Source: Candidatus Zymogenaceae bacterium (GTDB lineage: Bacteria; Desulfobacterota; Zymogenia; Zymogenales; Zymogenaceae). From it: 45,932 bases of DNA. Made by a program: the position numbers and the translations under genes. Of this stretch, positions 1 to 8,300 are shown one piece after another. The notes under the pieces were generated by a model. The model saw only the letters and a program-made list of their open reading frames with translations. It searched no databases and was not told where the DNA came from. The stretch is from positions 1 through 45,932 of the forward strand of contig JAFGAS010000066.1 in NCBI GenBank assembly GCA_016933535.1, read 5' to 3'. Numbering within the stretch: the stretch's first letter is position 1; each line of letters opens with the position of its first letter.

Positions 1-54
1 CCCGCCTCGGTAGGCTTACAACCCACTTTATTTTTCACATAACACCTATATCGC

Positions 55-83
55 TTGACTCCCCCTCGCATCTGGGGTAAAAA
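55..83 (+). promoter_or_regulatory. candidate sigma70-type promoter
   Basis: TTGACT at 55-60 is separated by 17 bases from TAAAAA at 78-83. The -35 box is good and the -10 box is poor. It lies just upstream of the first operon and would place the transcription start near 90. Confidence 0.4.
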
Positions 84-137
84 ATACTGCGTTCTCAAAA
101 AATAGAGAATTATGCCATGACAAAAGAGAGGGGGGCT

Positions 138-1634
138 ATGGACAGCTATGATGTCGTCGTCATCGGGGCGGGAAACGCGGGGCTCACGACCGCCGCGTCC
201 CTGGCGCAAAAGGGGGTCAGTGTCCTTGTCTGCGAGCGGCACAATATCCCCGGCGGGTGCGCCACGAGCTTCGTTCGCGGGCGGTTCGAATTCGAAATCG
301 CCCTCCACCAACTCTCCGGTATGGGGACCCCCGAGTATCCCGGCCCGCTGAGAAACCTCTTTGCCTCCCTGGGGGTGTTGGACAAACTCGAGTTCATCGA
401 GATGACTGATCTCTACCGGGTGGTCGTGCCGGGTGTCATCGACGTCACCCTTAAGCCCAACCGGGAGCAGATCGTCCGGGAGCTCTCGAAACGCTTCCCA
501 AAGGAAAAGGACGCCATCGAGCGCTTCTTTGACCTGATCTACCGTTTCTTCATGGAACTGATTACCGCCGCCGGGCGCAAGGGGGCCGACCCGCCCACAC
601 GGGAGGAGTTTCCCCTTTACTTCGGCTATCTCTTCAAGAACGCCCAGGAAGTCCTCGACGAACATTTCACCGATCCCTACCTGAAGCTCGTAATCGCGGC
701 CTACTGGCCATACGCCGGCCTGCCCCCGCGCCTGTTGTCCTTTTCGTATCTGGCGGGGATGTTGTTCGGTTATATCGAATTTAAGCCGTACCACGTCCTG
801 GGCGGCTCACAGGCGATGTCAAACGCGCTGGCCGACGTCATCCTCGGAAACGGGGGTGAAATCCGCTACAACTGCCCCGTCACGAAAATCGTCATGAAGG
901 ACGGCCGCGCCGCGGGAGTCGTCACCGAGGACGGCCGGACCGTCCCGGCGCGTTACGTCGTCTCCAACGCGTTTCGGGCCAACACGTATCTCGACCTCCT
1001 GGACCCCGACGAGGTCGATCCGTCCGTCATCAACGGATTGAGGGGAAAGTCCGTCGGCCCCTCGGCCGTCTGCGTCTATATGGGGTTTGACTGCGAGCCC
1101 GACGAGTTGGGTATCACCGAGTCCTCCAACTTCATCTATCCGGATGCCGATATGGACAAGGCCTACGACCAGATGAGGTCTCTTTCTACCGCGGGCAACG
1201 CCATGATGCTTTCCTGCTACGACAAGATGCACCCCGACTTCTCCCCAAAGGGAAGCTGCCAGGCCGCGCTCGTCAATCTCAAATACACCGACCCGTGGCT
1301 GCGGGTCGAGCCCCACCGATATTTCGAAGAGAAATTCAAATGGGCCGATGTCATGCTCAAGGACGCCGAAAAGGTCTTCCCGGCACTCAGGGATCATATC
1401 GAGGAGATCGATATCTCCACGCCGCTGACGCACATGAGGTACCTTGGCCATATCCAGGGGGCCATATACGGCTTCGATCAATTCATGAAGGACCAGCCGC
1501 CGTTCGTCACGCCCAAATCGCCGATCGCCGGCCTCTTGGAGACGGGGGCCTCGATATCCGGCGGCGGTTTCCAGCCTACTCTTGAAAACGGGGCAAAGGT
1601 CGCCCGGGTTATTCTGCGCGATATGGGGGCCTAA
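138..1634 (+). CDS. phytoene desaturase-like FAD-dependent oxidoreductase
   Basis: The 498-residue protein opens with a beta strand and the dinucleotide-binding motif GxGxxG (residues 10-15, GAGNAG). It then has the acidic/GGCATS region typical of the CrtI/CrtISO/retinol-saturase flavoprotein family. The C-terminal segment ending in GGGFQPTLENGAKVA matches the second FAD-contact region. Such enzymes desaturate, saturate or isomerise polyenes, but the substrate cannot be read from sequence. The start at 138 follows a purine-rich AGAGAGGGGGG stretch and begins directly with the family N-terminus. An in-frame ATG at 117 would add seven residues. The next gene starts 14 bases after the stop and encodes a flavin/2Fe-2S reductase, which is a plausible electron-transfer partner (inference). 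A second paralogue lies at 17864-19396 on the other strand. Confidence 0.85.
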   Translation: MDSYDVVVIGAGNAGLTTAASLAQKGVSVLVCERHNIPGGCATSFVRGRFEFEIALHQLSGMGTPEYPGPLRNLFASLGVLDKLEFIEMTDLYRVVVPGVIDVTLKPNREQIVRELSKRFPKEKDAIERFFDLIYRFFMELITAAGRKGADPPTREEFPLYFGYLFKNAQEVLDEHFTDPYLKLVIAAYWPYAGLPPRLLSFSYLAGMLFGYIEFKPYHVLGGSQAMSNALADVILGNGGEIRYNCPVTKIVMKDGRAAGVVTEDGRTVPARYVVSNAFRANTYLDLLDPDEVDPSVINGLRGKSVGPSAVCVYMGFDCEPDELGITESSNFIYPDADMDKAYDQMRSLSTAGNAMMLSCYDKMHPDFSPKGSCQAALVNLKYTDPWLRVEPHRYFEEKFKWADVMLKDAEKVFPALRDHIEEIDISTPLTHMRYLGHIQGAIYGFDQFMKDQPPFVTPKSPIAGLLETGASISGGGFQPTLENGAKVARVILRDMGA

Positions 1635-1647
1635 ACGGGAGGAAACA

Positions 1648-2805
1648 ATGAACGACTCTTTCTTGAGCCAATTTGACGGCTACACCGCAATCGCTGAGGA
1701 AAAACAGGCGGCCGAAAAACTCGGCACGGGCCTCACCGACCAACGGGCAATGACCCGGGAGTATATCGACCGGCTTCACCCGAAGGAGCTGGCCCTTGCC
1801 GTTTCCCGGATCATTGAGGAAACACCGACCACAAAGACGCTGCGCCTCGTGCCGACGGACCTCCCGCTGCCGCCCTTTTTGCCCGGCCAGTACACAGCCG
1901 TCACCGTCCAGGTCGATGGGATCAGGACGGGCCGGCCGCTTTCCATCTCGTCGGCGCCCAACCAGATCGCCTACTGGGACCTGACCGTCCGCCGGGTTGC
2001 CGGGGGGCTTGTTTCCAACTACCTCCTGGATCAGGTAAAGGCGGGCGACACACTGACCTGCTCGGGACCCGCGGGCAACTTTTACGTCAATCCGCTTGTC
2101 CACGATCCGACGATCGTGGCCATCGCCGGCGGCAGCGGCGTCACGCCGTTTATGAGCATGATCCGCCGGGTCGTCGACTTCGGCCTGGACAGCAGGATCT
2201 TCCTCTTCTACGGCAACCGGGACCTCAACGACGTGATCTTCCACGAAGAGCTGACCCGGATAGCCCGATCCAATGAAAACATCCGCTATATCCCGGTAAT
2301 CGAAACCCCGCCGAAGGGTTACACGGGCCGCAGCGGTTACATTACCGCCGAGACGATCAAAGACGAAATCGGGGACGTCTCGGCAAAGACCTTCTTTCTC
2401 TGCGGGCCCCAGGCGATGTACGACTTCTGCCTGCCCCAGCTCGAAAAGCTGGGCGTGCCGAGCCGCAAGATCAGGCGCGAGATGTACGGAACGCCCTTGT
2501 CGATTACCGCCTACCCGGGCTGGCCCGCGGTCGTTGGTGAAGGGGCCTCGTTTATGGTGAGCGTCCGCGGCGGTAAGCACTTTGCAGCGCCGGCGACGAC
2601 CCCGCTTTTGGCGTCACTCGAAAAACACGGGATCGTTGTGCCGTTTCTGTGCCGCTCCGGCGAGTGCAGCATGTGCCGCGTAAAGCTGTTGTCCGGCACC
2701 GTCTACCAGCCCCCCGGCACCCCGGTGAGGAAGTCCGACGCCCAATTCGGCTATATTCATTCGTGCGTCTCTTATCCGATCTCGGATATCGAGATACTCC
2801 TCTGA
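1648..2805 (+). CDS. ferredoxin-NAD(P)H reductase-type flavoprotein with C-terminal 2Fe-2S domain
   Basis: The 385-residue protein has an FAD/FMN-binding reductase domain with the RPLSIS flavin motif, and an NAD(P)-binding domain with GGSGVTP followed by a FLCGP segment. At its C-terminus is a plant-type ferredoxin domain with CRSGECSMC and a fourth cysteine near the end (HSC). This order (flavin, NAD, 2Fe-2S) is that of phenol hydroxylase- and dioxygenase-reductase-like electron-transfer proteins. The start at 1648 was chosen because GGAGG sits seven bases upstream and just after the preceding stop; the longer open frame from 1582 overlaps the upstream gene. It likely passes electrons from NAD(P)H to a partner, perhaps the neighbouring flavoprotein (inference). 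Confidence 0.88.
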   Translation: MNDSFLSQFDGYTAIAEEKQAAEKLGTGLTDQRAMTREYIDRLHPKELALAVSRIIEETPTTKTLRLVPTDLPLPPFLPGQYTAVTVQVDGIRTGRPLSISSAPNQIAYWDLTVRRVAGGLVSNYLLDQVKAGDTLTCSGPAGNFYVNPLVHDPTIVAIAGGSGVTPFMSMIRRVVDFGLDSRIFLFYGNRDLNDVIFHEELTRIARSNENIRYIPVIETPPKGYTGRSGYITAETIKDEIGDVSAKTFFLCGPQAMYDFCLPQLEKLGVPSRKIRREMYGTPLSITAYPGWPAVVGEGASFMVSVRGGKHFAAPATTPLLASLEKHGIVVPFLCRSGECSMCRVKLLSGTVYQPPGTPVRKSDAQFGYIHSCVSYPISDIEILL

Positions 2806-2902
2806 GCGGTAACGGCAGATACGACGATGATGGGAACTACCCTCGGATCACTGTTCGGACGGTAGATAACCGCACCGAACAAAAGAGTCGTATCCGAAAA
2901 AA

Positions 2903-2935
2903 ATCGGGGCGTCCGCGTTGCGCGGACGCCCCGAT
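2903..2935. terminator. bidirectional intrinsic terminator
   Basis: A perfect 15-bp stem (2903-2917 with 2921-2935) has a TTG loop. It is flanked by an A-run on the left and a short T-rich run on the right. It sits between convergent genes and can serve both strands. Confidence 0.85.
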
Positions 2936-2956
2936 CGTTTTACCCTCGCCTGACGA

Positions 2957-3715
2957 TTAACCGGGTTTTCTCATGACGAAAAAGACGTAACCGTAGTATT
3001 TCGCATACTTCCCGTACATGTCTATTTCGTGCAGCATCTCGTTACACAGCTCATCTACCCGTGCGTTGCCCGGATATTTTAGCCGCATGCGTTCAACGTG
3101 GGTCTCCACCGGACGGAAGTAGTTGTCCAACCAAGCCGACTCGGGCAGCGTGAAGCTGCCGATCAGCTCATAACCCGCCCGTTCAATGCACTCGTGGTTT
3201 CCGGCCACATTCTTCATGGCCGGTAGGTTTTCATATACGGCCTCGAAGTAAGCCGCGATTTCCCGGGGTTGATCCTCCTTGATCCAGCAGAGCTCCGTTA
3301 CAGCCAGATGCCCGCCCGGTTTCAACAGCGGTCTGAATTCCTCCAAACCCCGCTCAAACCCGATGACGAAGATGGCACCTTCCGACCAGATGATGTCAAA
3401 GCTCTCCTTGGAAAAGTCAAGAGAAAACATGGAGCCGTTGACCGTCCTGATCCTCTCCGAAAGCCCCTCGCGGGTCGCCCTGCGATTTAACTCATCTAAA
3501 AAAGGCTGGTGGTTGTCCAGGGCCGTGATCGTCCCGGTGATATTCCTGGCCAGCTCGATCGTCTGCATACCCGATCCGCAGCCGATATCAAGGATAGCAA
3601 CGGGGGACGGCAGCCGTCCCATCATGCCGAGGGCCTTTCTTGTCGACCCGTTGTCTCCCGGCCCCTGCCGGGGAAGGTTCTCAAACAGCTCGTAGAAGTA
3701 TTCGTCTAACTCCAT
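2957..3715 (-). CDS. class I SAM-dependent methyltransferase
   Basis: The 252-residue protein contains the SAM-binding motif I ILDIGCGSG at residues 41-49. It is followed by an acidic motif (ALDNHQPF) and the FDIIWSEGAIF segment that corresponds to motif IV. It resembles the Methyltransf_11/25 group of small-molecule methylases, and no feature fixes the acceptor. AAGGAAG lies just upstream of the ATG at 3715. The gene is monocistronic between a shared terminator and a lower-GC intergenic stretch. Confidence 0.85.
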   Translation of the reverse strand: MELDEYFYELFENLPRQGPGDNGSTRKALGMMGRLPSPVAILDIGCGSGMQTIELARNITGTITALDNHQPFLDELNRRATREGLSERIRTVNGSMFSLDFSKESFDIIWSEGAIFVIGFERGLEEFRPLLKPGGHLAVTELCWIKEDQPREIAAYFEAVYENLPAMKNVAGNHECIERAGYELIGSFTLPESAWLDNYFRPVETHVERMRLKYPGNARVDELCNEMLHEIDMYGKYAKYYGYVFFVMRKPG

Positions 3716-4070
3716 CTCTTTTCTTCCTTGTTTTGATCCCTAAAAGGTGATTACATTTTTGTCCCGTCCAGGATCCAACAAGTACCGAGTGGCGTTTCAT
3801 ACAATCCTCTCTTTTAAGATAGGGCTACAATTTTCGACGATTATACTAATAATATCCGGGGTACGCAATCATAATACGCCTGGCCAACCGTTTTCCCTTT
3901 CCGCCCCCCCCCAGCATCATCATTGTGAGCATATTTGGATCTTTTTTTGCCTAAAAGGAAGCCCTTTTACACGTGGAGATAATTTAAATCTTGATTTTAG
4001 TATAATTTCCTTGTTACTATCATAGGGATAGAATCTCCTCTTAACGAAAAAAGACGCACAGGAGGCTTTT
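3716..4070. other. intergenic region, lower GC, with possible promoter
   Basis: No convincing gene is present. The stretch is AT-richer than its surroundings and contains a nine-C tract (3904-3912). A perfect TATAAT at 4001-4006 lacks an obvious -35 partner and could be the -10 box of the FHA gene. AGGAGG at 4060-4065 is the ribosome binding site for that gene. Confidence 0.5.
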
Positions 4071-4922
4071 ATGATACACACCACCATTAAGAAGATACTC
4101 ATCTGTATCTCGCTGGTTCTTATCTTGGTGCCGACCGCTCTGTTTGCCCAGGATGATATCCTCATCAGCGACATTCTCCAGAACCCGGCGCGGTTTCTCA
4201 ACAAGACCGTCACGATAAGCGGCCGGGTGGATACGTCCTACCCGCCGCAGGGAACGACGCCCGGCTATTATATGCTGGTCGATGACAGCCTGGAGAGCAT
4301 ACCGGTTTCTACCTTTACCCCGCCCGGCCCCGGCTCCCAGATCACGGTGGAGGGGGTCGTCCTGATCGAAGAGGCCACGGGACAGCCCTTTATCCAGGAA
4401 AAGAAGATCGTCTCCGGCTCTCCCCTGCTCCTCTACGCGATTATCGCGGGTATCGTGGTGATCGTGCTCATCATCATACTGGTGATAATCCTCAGGCGTC
4501 CCACCCCGGCACGTCAGCCGGCGCTTGCGACAACACCCGGGCTAAAGGGGGCTCCCCCCCGTACCGAAAAGCTCAGTGAGGTGGAGGCACGCTCCCTGGC
4601 GGGCCGCCCGAAAACGGAAAAGATCCCCGGCAAGCCCGCTCAATTGTCCGTCCTCACGGGCGAGAAGAAGGGCGAGGATATTTTCCTGGTCACCGAAAAT
4701 ATCATCGGCAGCGATAAGGGAAACATCCGACTAAAGGACCGCGGTGTCTCGGGAGAGCACGCCCGGATCAACTTCGTCGGCGGCAAGTATATCCTGACCA
4801 ACGTAAGCCTGACCAATCCTACCATGATCAACGGGAAGGCCGTAGAGGGAGATTACGAGCTTAAAGACAAGGACGAGATCCTCATGGGAACGGTCAAGGT
4901 TAAGTTCGCCCTCATGAAATAG
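4071..4922 (+). CDS. membrane-anchored FHA-domain protein
   Basis: The 283-residue protein has a signal peptide (residues 1-26, cleavage after LFA). An exported small beta domain (about 27-115) resembles an OB-fold, with the phrase TVTISGRV. A transmembrane helix follows at about 118-141, then a basic, proline-rich cytoplasmic linker. The C-terminal forkhead-associated domain (about 190-283) carries IGSDKGNIRL, the core SGEHARI and NPTMINGK. FHA domains bind phosphothreonine peptides. The gene is followed by a Ser/Thr kinase and a PP2C phosphatase, so this is probably the phospho-reader of the trio (inference). AGGAGG precedes the start by five bases. Confidence 0.88.
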   Translation: MIHTTIKKILICISLVLILVPTALFAQDDILISDILQNPARFLNKTVTISGRVDTSYPPQGTTPGYYMLVDDSLESIPVSTFTPPGPGSQITVEGVVLIEEATGQPFIQEKKIVSGSPLLLYAIIAGIVVIVLIIILVIILRRPTPARQPALATTPGLKGAPPRTEKLSEVEARSLAGRPKTEKIPGKPAQLSVLTGEKKGEDIFLVTENIIGSDKGNIRLKDRGVSGEHARINFVGGKYILTNVSLTNPTMINGKAVEGDYELKDKDEILMGTVKVKFALMK

Positions 4923-4943
4923 GGCGTATCGCCTCGACGCCAG

Positions 4944-4984
4944 AAAGGGGGAAAGGAGATGTATCCAGTCGATTTTCCCCCTTT
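4944..4984 (+). terminator. possible intrinsic terminator/attenuator between FHA and kinase genes
   Basis: AAAGGGGGAAA (4944-4954) pairs with TTTCCCCCTTT (4974-4984) around a 19-base loop, followed by TATTTGG. The loop is long, so it may only attenuate read-through into the kinase gene. Confidence 0.45.
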
Positions 4985-5099
4985 TATTTGGTTTAATCCG
5001 ATCACCGCGACATGGACTTTTGGGACGGACCGCAGGTGCGCACCGTTGGCCCGGTCGTATAAAACGGGACCTTTTCACTTTCTTAAGGAGTGCTGAGAG

Positions 5100-7142
5100 A
5101 TGACCGACCCGACGGGCGATCCATTCGTCGGCACGATAATTGACGAGCGCTATGAGGTGATAAGCAAGATCGCCGAAGGCGGCATGGGAGCGGTTTATTT
5201 TGCCAGAAACAAGCGTCTTGATGTGGACGCCGCCCTTAAAATCCTCCATACAAATCTCGCCCGCAACAAGAAATTCCTGGTCCGTTTCGAAAACGAGGCC
5301 AAGACGGTGGTGCGCCTCAGACACACCAACATTGTCCAGGTCTTCGATATCGGTCCGATACGGGATACCTACTATATCGCCATGGAATTCATCGAAGGTG
5401 AGGACCTCGTCGGCGTCATCGGGCGCTCCGGCCGACTCACCCTCCAGGAGGCTATGCCCATTGCCGTGCAGGTGGCCCAGGGGCTGGCCTACGCCCACGA
5501 GGGGGGGATTCTCCATCGAGACATAAAACCGGCCAACATTATCATCGAACCGCAGGGAAGGGCCGTCATCACCGACTTCGGCATATCGAGGACCGCCAAG
5601 ACCCGGGGAGACACAACCCTCGGCTCAATAGTGGGCACGCCGGAATACATGAGCCTCGAGCAACTCAAGGGAATGGAGCTTGACGAACGGTCGGATATCT
5701 ATTCGCTCGGGGTGGTGCTCTATGAGATGCTTACCGGCATTTCGCCCTTTCGGGCCGACGAAAGCGTACAGGCGATCGCAAAGGTGCTGAGCGAAGAGGC
5801 TCCCCCTATCGAGACGCTTGTCCCCGACCTGCCCCCCTGGGTGTGCGAGATCGTAAGAAAGACGATGGCAAAAGACAGGGACGAGCGGTTCTCCTCGATC
5901 CGTGAATTTCTCGTCTCCGTCAAGGAGCATCTGAAGGACGCCGTCTTTCTGGTTCCCGAGGTCGTCTCGCCAAAACGGAGGGGATTAAAGAAAGGCCCTG
6001 CGTTAATCAGCACGGTGACATCCATCATAGAGCAGATACCCCGGGAGAAGAGGCTGTTGACCGGCATCATTTCCTCGCTGATCGTCATCGGGCTGATCGT
6101 TACGGCGGTGCTGCTGGTCAAATCCATTTCCTTGCCCTCCCGATCGACCGGACCTTCCGAGATCATACCCCTCGGCACATCCCGCCTGGCTGAACGGGAA
6201 TGGGCCTTCAGGACATTCGGCCCCATCACCGCGTCTCCGCTGGTCTCGGGCGGTGCTGTCTATGTCGGCAGCGGCGACGGCACCCTGACTGCCGTGGATG
6301 TAAAGAAGGGGCAGCAGCTCTGGGTCTTTAAGGCGCAGGACGATATTTGCACCACTCCGGCCGTTTCGGGCAAGGCCCTCTACTTCGGCAGTGACGACAA
6401 TTCACTGTACGCCCTCTCGACAAAGAACGGCGACCTCCTGTGGCGTTTCACCACGGAAAACGACGTAAGGTCTTCTCCGACCGTAACCGACAAACTGGTC
6501 ATCTTCGGCAGCGACGATAATTACCTGTACGCCCTCAACAAGGAAACGGGAGAAGAGCTCTGGCGGTTCAAAACATGTGGGGACGTCGTCTCTTGCCCCG
6601 CCGTTGCCGACAAGGTCGTCTATTTCGGGAGCTGTGACAATATCTTCTACGCCGTCACGATCGACGATGGGAAAGAAGTGTGGCGCTACCGGGCCGGCGG
6701 CGACATCCAATCCTCCCCGTCCGTCACCAAGAAGGCGGTGCTCTTCGGCAGCGACGATGATTATCTGTACGCCCTCAACAGGGAAACGGGGCAAGAGCTC
6801 TGGCGGTTCGAAACGGACGGGGACGTTGTCTCCTGCCCGGCCGTCGGCCGGGATACCGTCTACTTCGGCAGCAAAGACAATTGGCTGTATGCCGTCAACC
6901 TCGAAAAAGGCACGCTTACGTGGCGTTTCGAGACGATGGACGATATTTACTCTTCTGCCTCCCTCACGGAACGATCGGTCCTCATCGGCAGCGATGATAA
7001 GAATGTCTATACCGTAAACATCGTCGACGGAGTCGAACGGTGGCGGTTCCCCACCGAGGGCAAGGTCAGATCGGGCCCCGTCGTTTCGGGGGGCATCGCT
7101 TTTTTCGGAAGCCGGGACGGATATCTATACGCCGTTAGGTGA
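5100..7142 (+). CDS. PknB-type Ser/Thr protein kinase with extracytoplasmic PQQ-like propeller
   Basis: The 680-residue protein starts with a complete eukaryotic-type kinase domain. It has a glycine loop around AEGGMGAVY (25-33), ATP lysine K47, catalytic HRD at 139-141 with KPAN, DFG at 159-161, and GTPEYMSLEQ as the P+1 region. A single transmembrane helix lies near 318-340. The rest (about 368-680) is eight tandem 40-residue repeats of the type WRFxTxxDVxSxPxV...YFGSxDxxLYAL, the PQQ/quinoprotein beta-propeller type, probably an outward-facing sensor or scaffold. AAGGAG lies nine bases upstream of the ATG. Two 63-base segments, at 6511-6573 and 6751-6813, are nearly identical, indicating recent internal duplication. 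It is flanked by FHA and PP2C genes. Confidence 0.93.
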   Translation: MTDPTGDPFVGTIIDERYEVISKIAEGGMGAVYFARNKRLDVDAALKILHTNLARNKKFLVRFENEAKTVVRLRHTNIVQVFDIGPIRDTYYIAMEFIEGEDLVGVIGRSGRLTLQEAMPIAVQVAQGLAYAHEGGILHRDIKPANIIIEPQGRAVITDFGISRTAKTRGDTTLGSIVGTPEYMSLEQLKGMELDERSDIYSLGVVLYEMLTGISPFRADESVQAIAKVLSEEAPPIETLVPDLPPWVCEIVRKTMAKDRDERFSSIREFLVSVKEHLKDAVFLVPEVVSPKRRGLKKGPALISTVTSIIEQIPREKRLLTGIISSLIVIGLIVTAVLLVKSISLPSRSTGPSEIIPLGTSRLAEREWAFRTFGPITASPLVSGGAVYVGSGDGTLTAVDVKKGQQLWVFKAQDDICTTPAVSGKALYFGSDDNSLYALSTKNGDLLWRFTTENDVRSSPTVTDKLVIFGSDDNYLYALNKETGEELWRFKTCGDVVSCPAVADKVVYFGSCDNIFYAVTIDDGKEVWRYRAGGDIQSSPSVTKKAVLFGSDDDYLYALNRETGQELWRFETDGDVVSCPAVGRDTVYFGSKDNWLYAVNLEKGTLTWRFETMDDIYSSASLTERSVLIGSDDKNVYTVNIVDGVERWRFPTEGKVRSGPVVSGGIAFFGSRDGYLYAVR

Positions 7143-7193
7143 CGAATTCCTCTTTCGGGCACCGGTCCGTCCCGGGGCGGGCGGGGCCGTAAT

Positions 7194-8225
7194 ATGACCC
7201 GGGATATGGTTTATACTATGTCAACGCAGAGAGAAATACGCATCACCGCCGCGGGATTGAGCGACGTGGGCAGGGTCAGGGAAGAAAACGAGGACGGCCT
7301 TTTCGTCCGGCTCATCGGTCGCCGTCACCGCGGCCCGTTTGCAATCCGGGCGGTCCTGGCGGTGGCCGACGGCGTGGGCGGGCACGTCGGGGGGCGGCAG
7401 GCCAGCCAGGCGGTCGTATCGTTTCTATCCGACCTCTTTTCCGTGAGACATATCGGCGCCCAGGCCCTCTTCGGCGACGACGTTACCTCCTTTATCAAGG
7501 GGATCATCCGCGAGGCGGACGGCAGGGTACTGGAGCTGGTAGGGGGGGGGGATGCCAAGCCCCCCGGCACCACGTTTACCGGGGCGTTTATCGTCGGTGA
7601 CCGGGCCTATATCGGGCACATCGGGGACAGCCGGGCCTACCAGATCAGAAACGACGAGATCATCGCACTGACCGAGGATCACTCCTACGTAGCCCATCTC
7701 GTTCGGGAGGGCAGGCTCGCCCCCGAGGAGGCCCGGGATTTCCCCCAAAAGAACGTCCTCATGAGATCGCTGGGAACCGAGGGCGGCGTGACGATCGACG
7801 AACCCGGGCGGGTCCGCCTCATGGACGGGGACGTGTTGGTCCTCTGCACGGACGGCCTCTGGGACCTGGTCTCGGAAAAGGAGCTCGTCTGGATCATCCA
7901 GGAAAAAAAGGATCTCGTTAAGGCCTGTTCCCGGCTCATCCGGCTGGCCAATGCCAGGGACGGGCACGACAATATCACGGTGGTGGCGGCCCGGTTCGGG
8001 CGGTTCAGGAAGGGATACTCCGCACCGCCCGGAGTCTATGATCCGCCCGGGGGACGCGCGCCCGGCCGGGCTAAACGGATGATCGCTCGTTTTGCCGCTT
8101 TCACGGGCCTGCTGGCACTCTCCGCCCTGCTCATCCTGATTGCCCTGTTTATCCTCAACGAGCTTTCCGTCGTGGACTTTCCGCTGCCGGCCGAGCTGCT
8201 CAACCGGTTGATCTCCCCCTCATAG
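7194..8225 (+). CDS. PP2C-family Ser/Thr protein phosphatase, membrane-anchored
   Basis: The 343-residue protein carries the bacterial PP2C metal-binding motifs in order: SDVGRVREENEDG, VADGVGGH, GHIGDSRAY, LCTDGLWD and DGHDNITVV. A hydrophobic helix near the C-terminus (about 303-325) should anchor it with the catalytic domain in the cytoplasm. It is expected to reverse phosphorylation by the kinase immediately upstream. The start is uncertain: ATGs at 7194, 7206 and 7218 are all in frame, none has a strong ribosome site, and family alignment favours 7218. A run of ten Gs at 7542-7551 lies inside the coding sequence (three Gly codons plus the first base of Asp), a potential slippage site. 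Confidence 0.9.
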   Translation: MTRDMVYTMSTQREIRITAAGLSDVGRVREENEDGLFVRLIGRRHRGPFAIRAVLAVADGVGGHVGGRQASQAVVSFLSDLFSVRHIGAQALFGDDVTSFIKGIIREADGRVLELVGGGDAKPPGTTFTGAFIVGDRAYIGHIGDSRAYQIRNDEIIALTEDHSYVAHLVREGRLAPEEARDFPQKNVLMRSLGTEGGVTIDEPGRVRLMDGDVLVLCTDGLWDLVSEKELVWIIQEKKDLVKACSRLIRLANARDGHDNITVVAARFGRFRKGYSAPPGVYDPPGGRAPGRAKRMIARFAAFTGLLALSALLILIALFILNELSVVDFPLPAELLNRLISPS

Positions 8226-8233
8226 AAAACAGA

Positions 8234-8266
8234 ACGGGGGGGGCCGATATCCATCGCCCCCCCCGT
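8234..8266. terminator. intrinsic terminator between convergent genes
   Basis: An 11-bp stem (8234-8244 with 8256-8266) contains eight consecutive G:C pairs. On the minus strand it is followed by TCTGTTTTC, so it best serves the sugar kinase gene. The plus-strand side lacks a T-run. Confidence 0.6.
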
Positions 8267-8300
8267 CGGACAACCTCGCACCTTTCAGCTGCCTGTGTCT

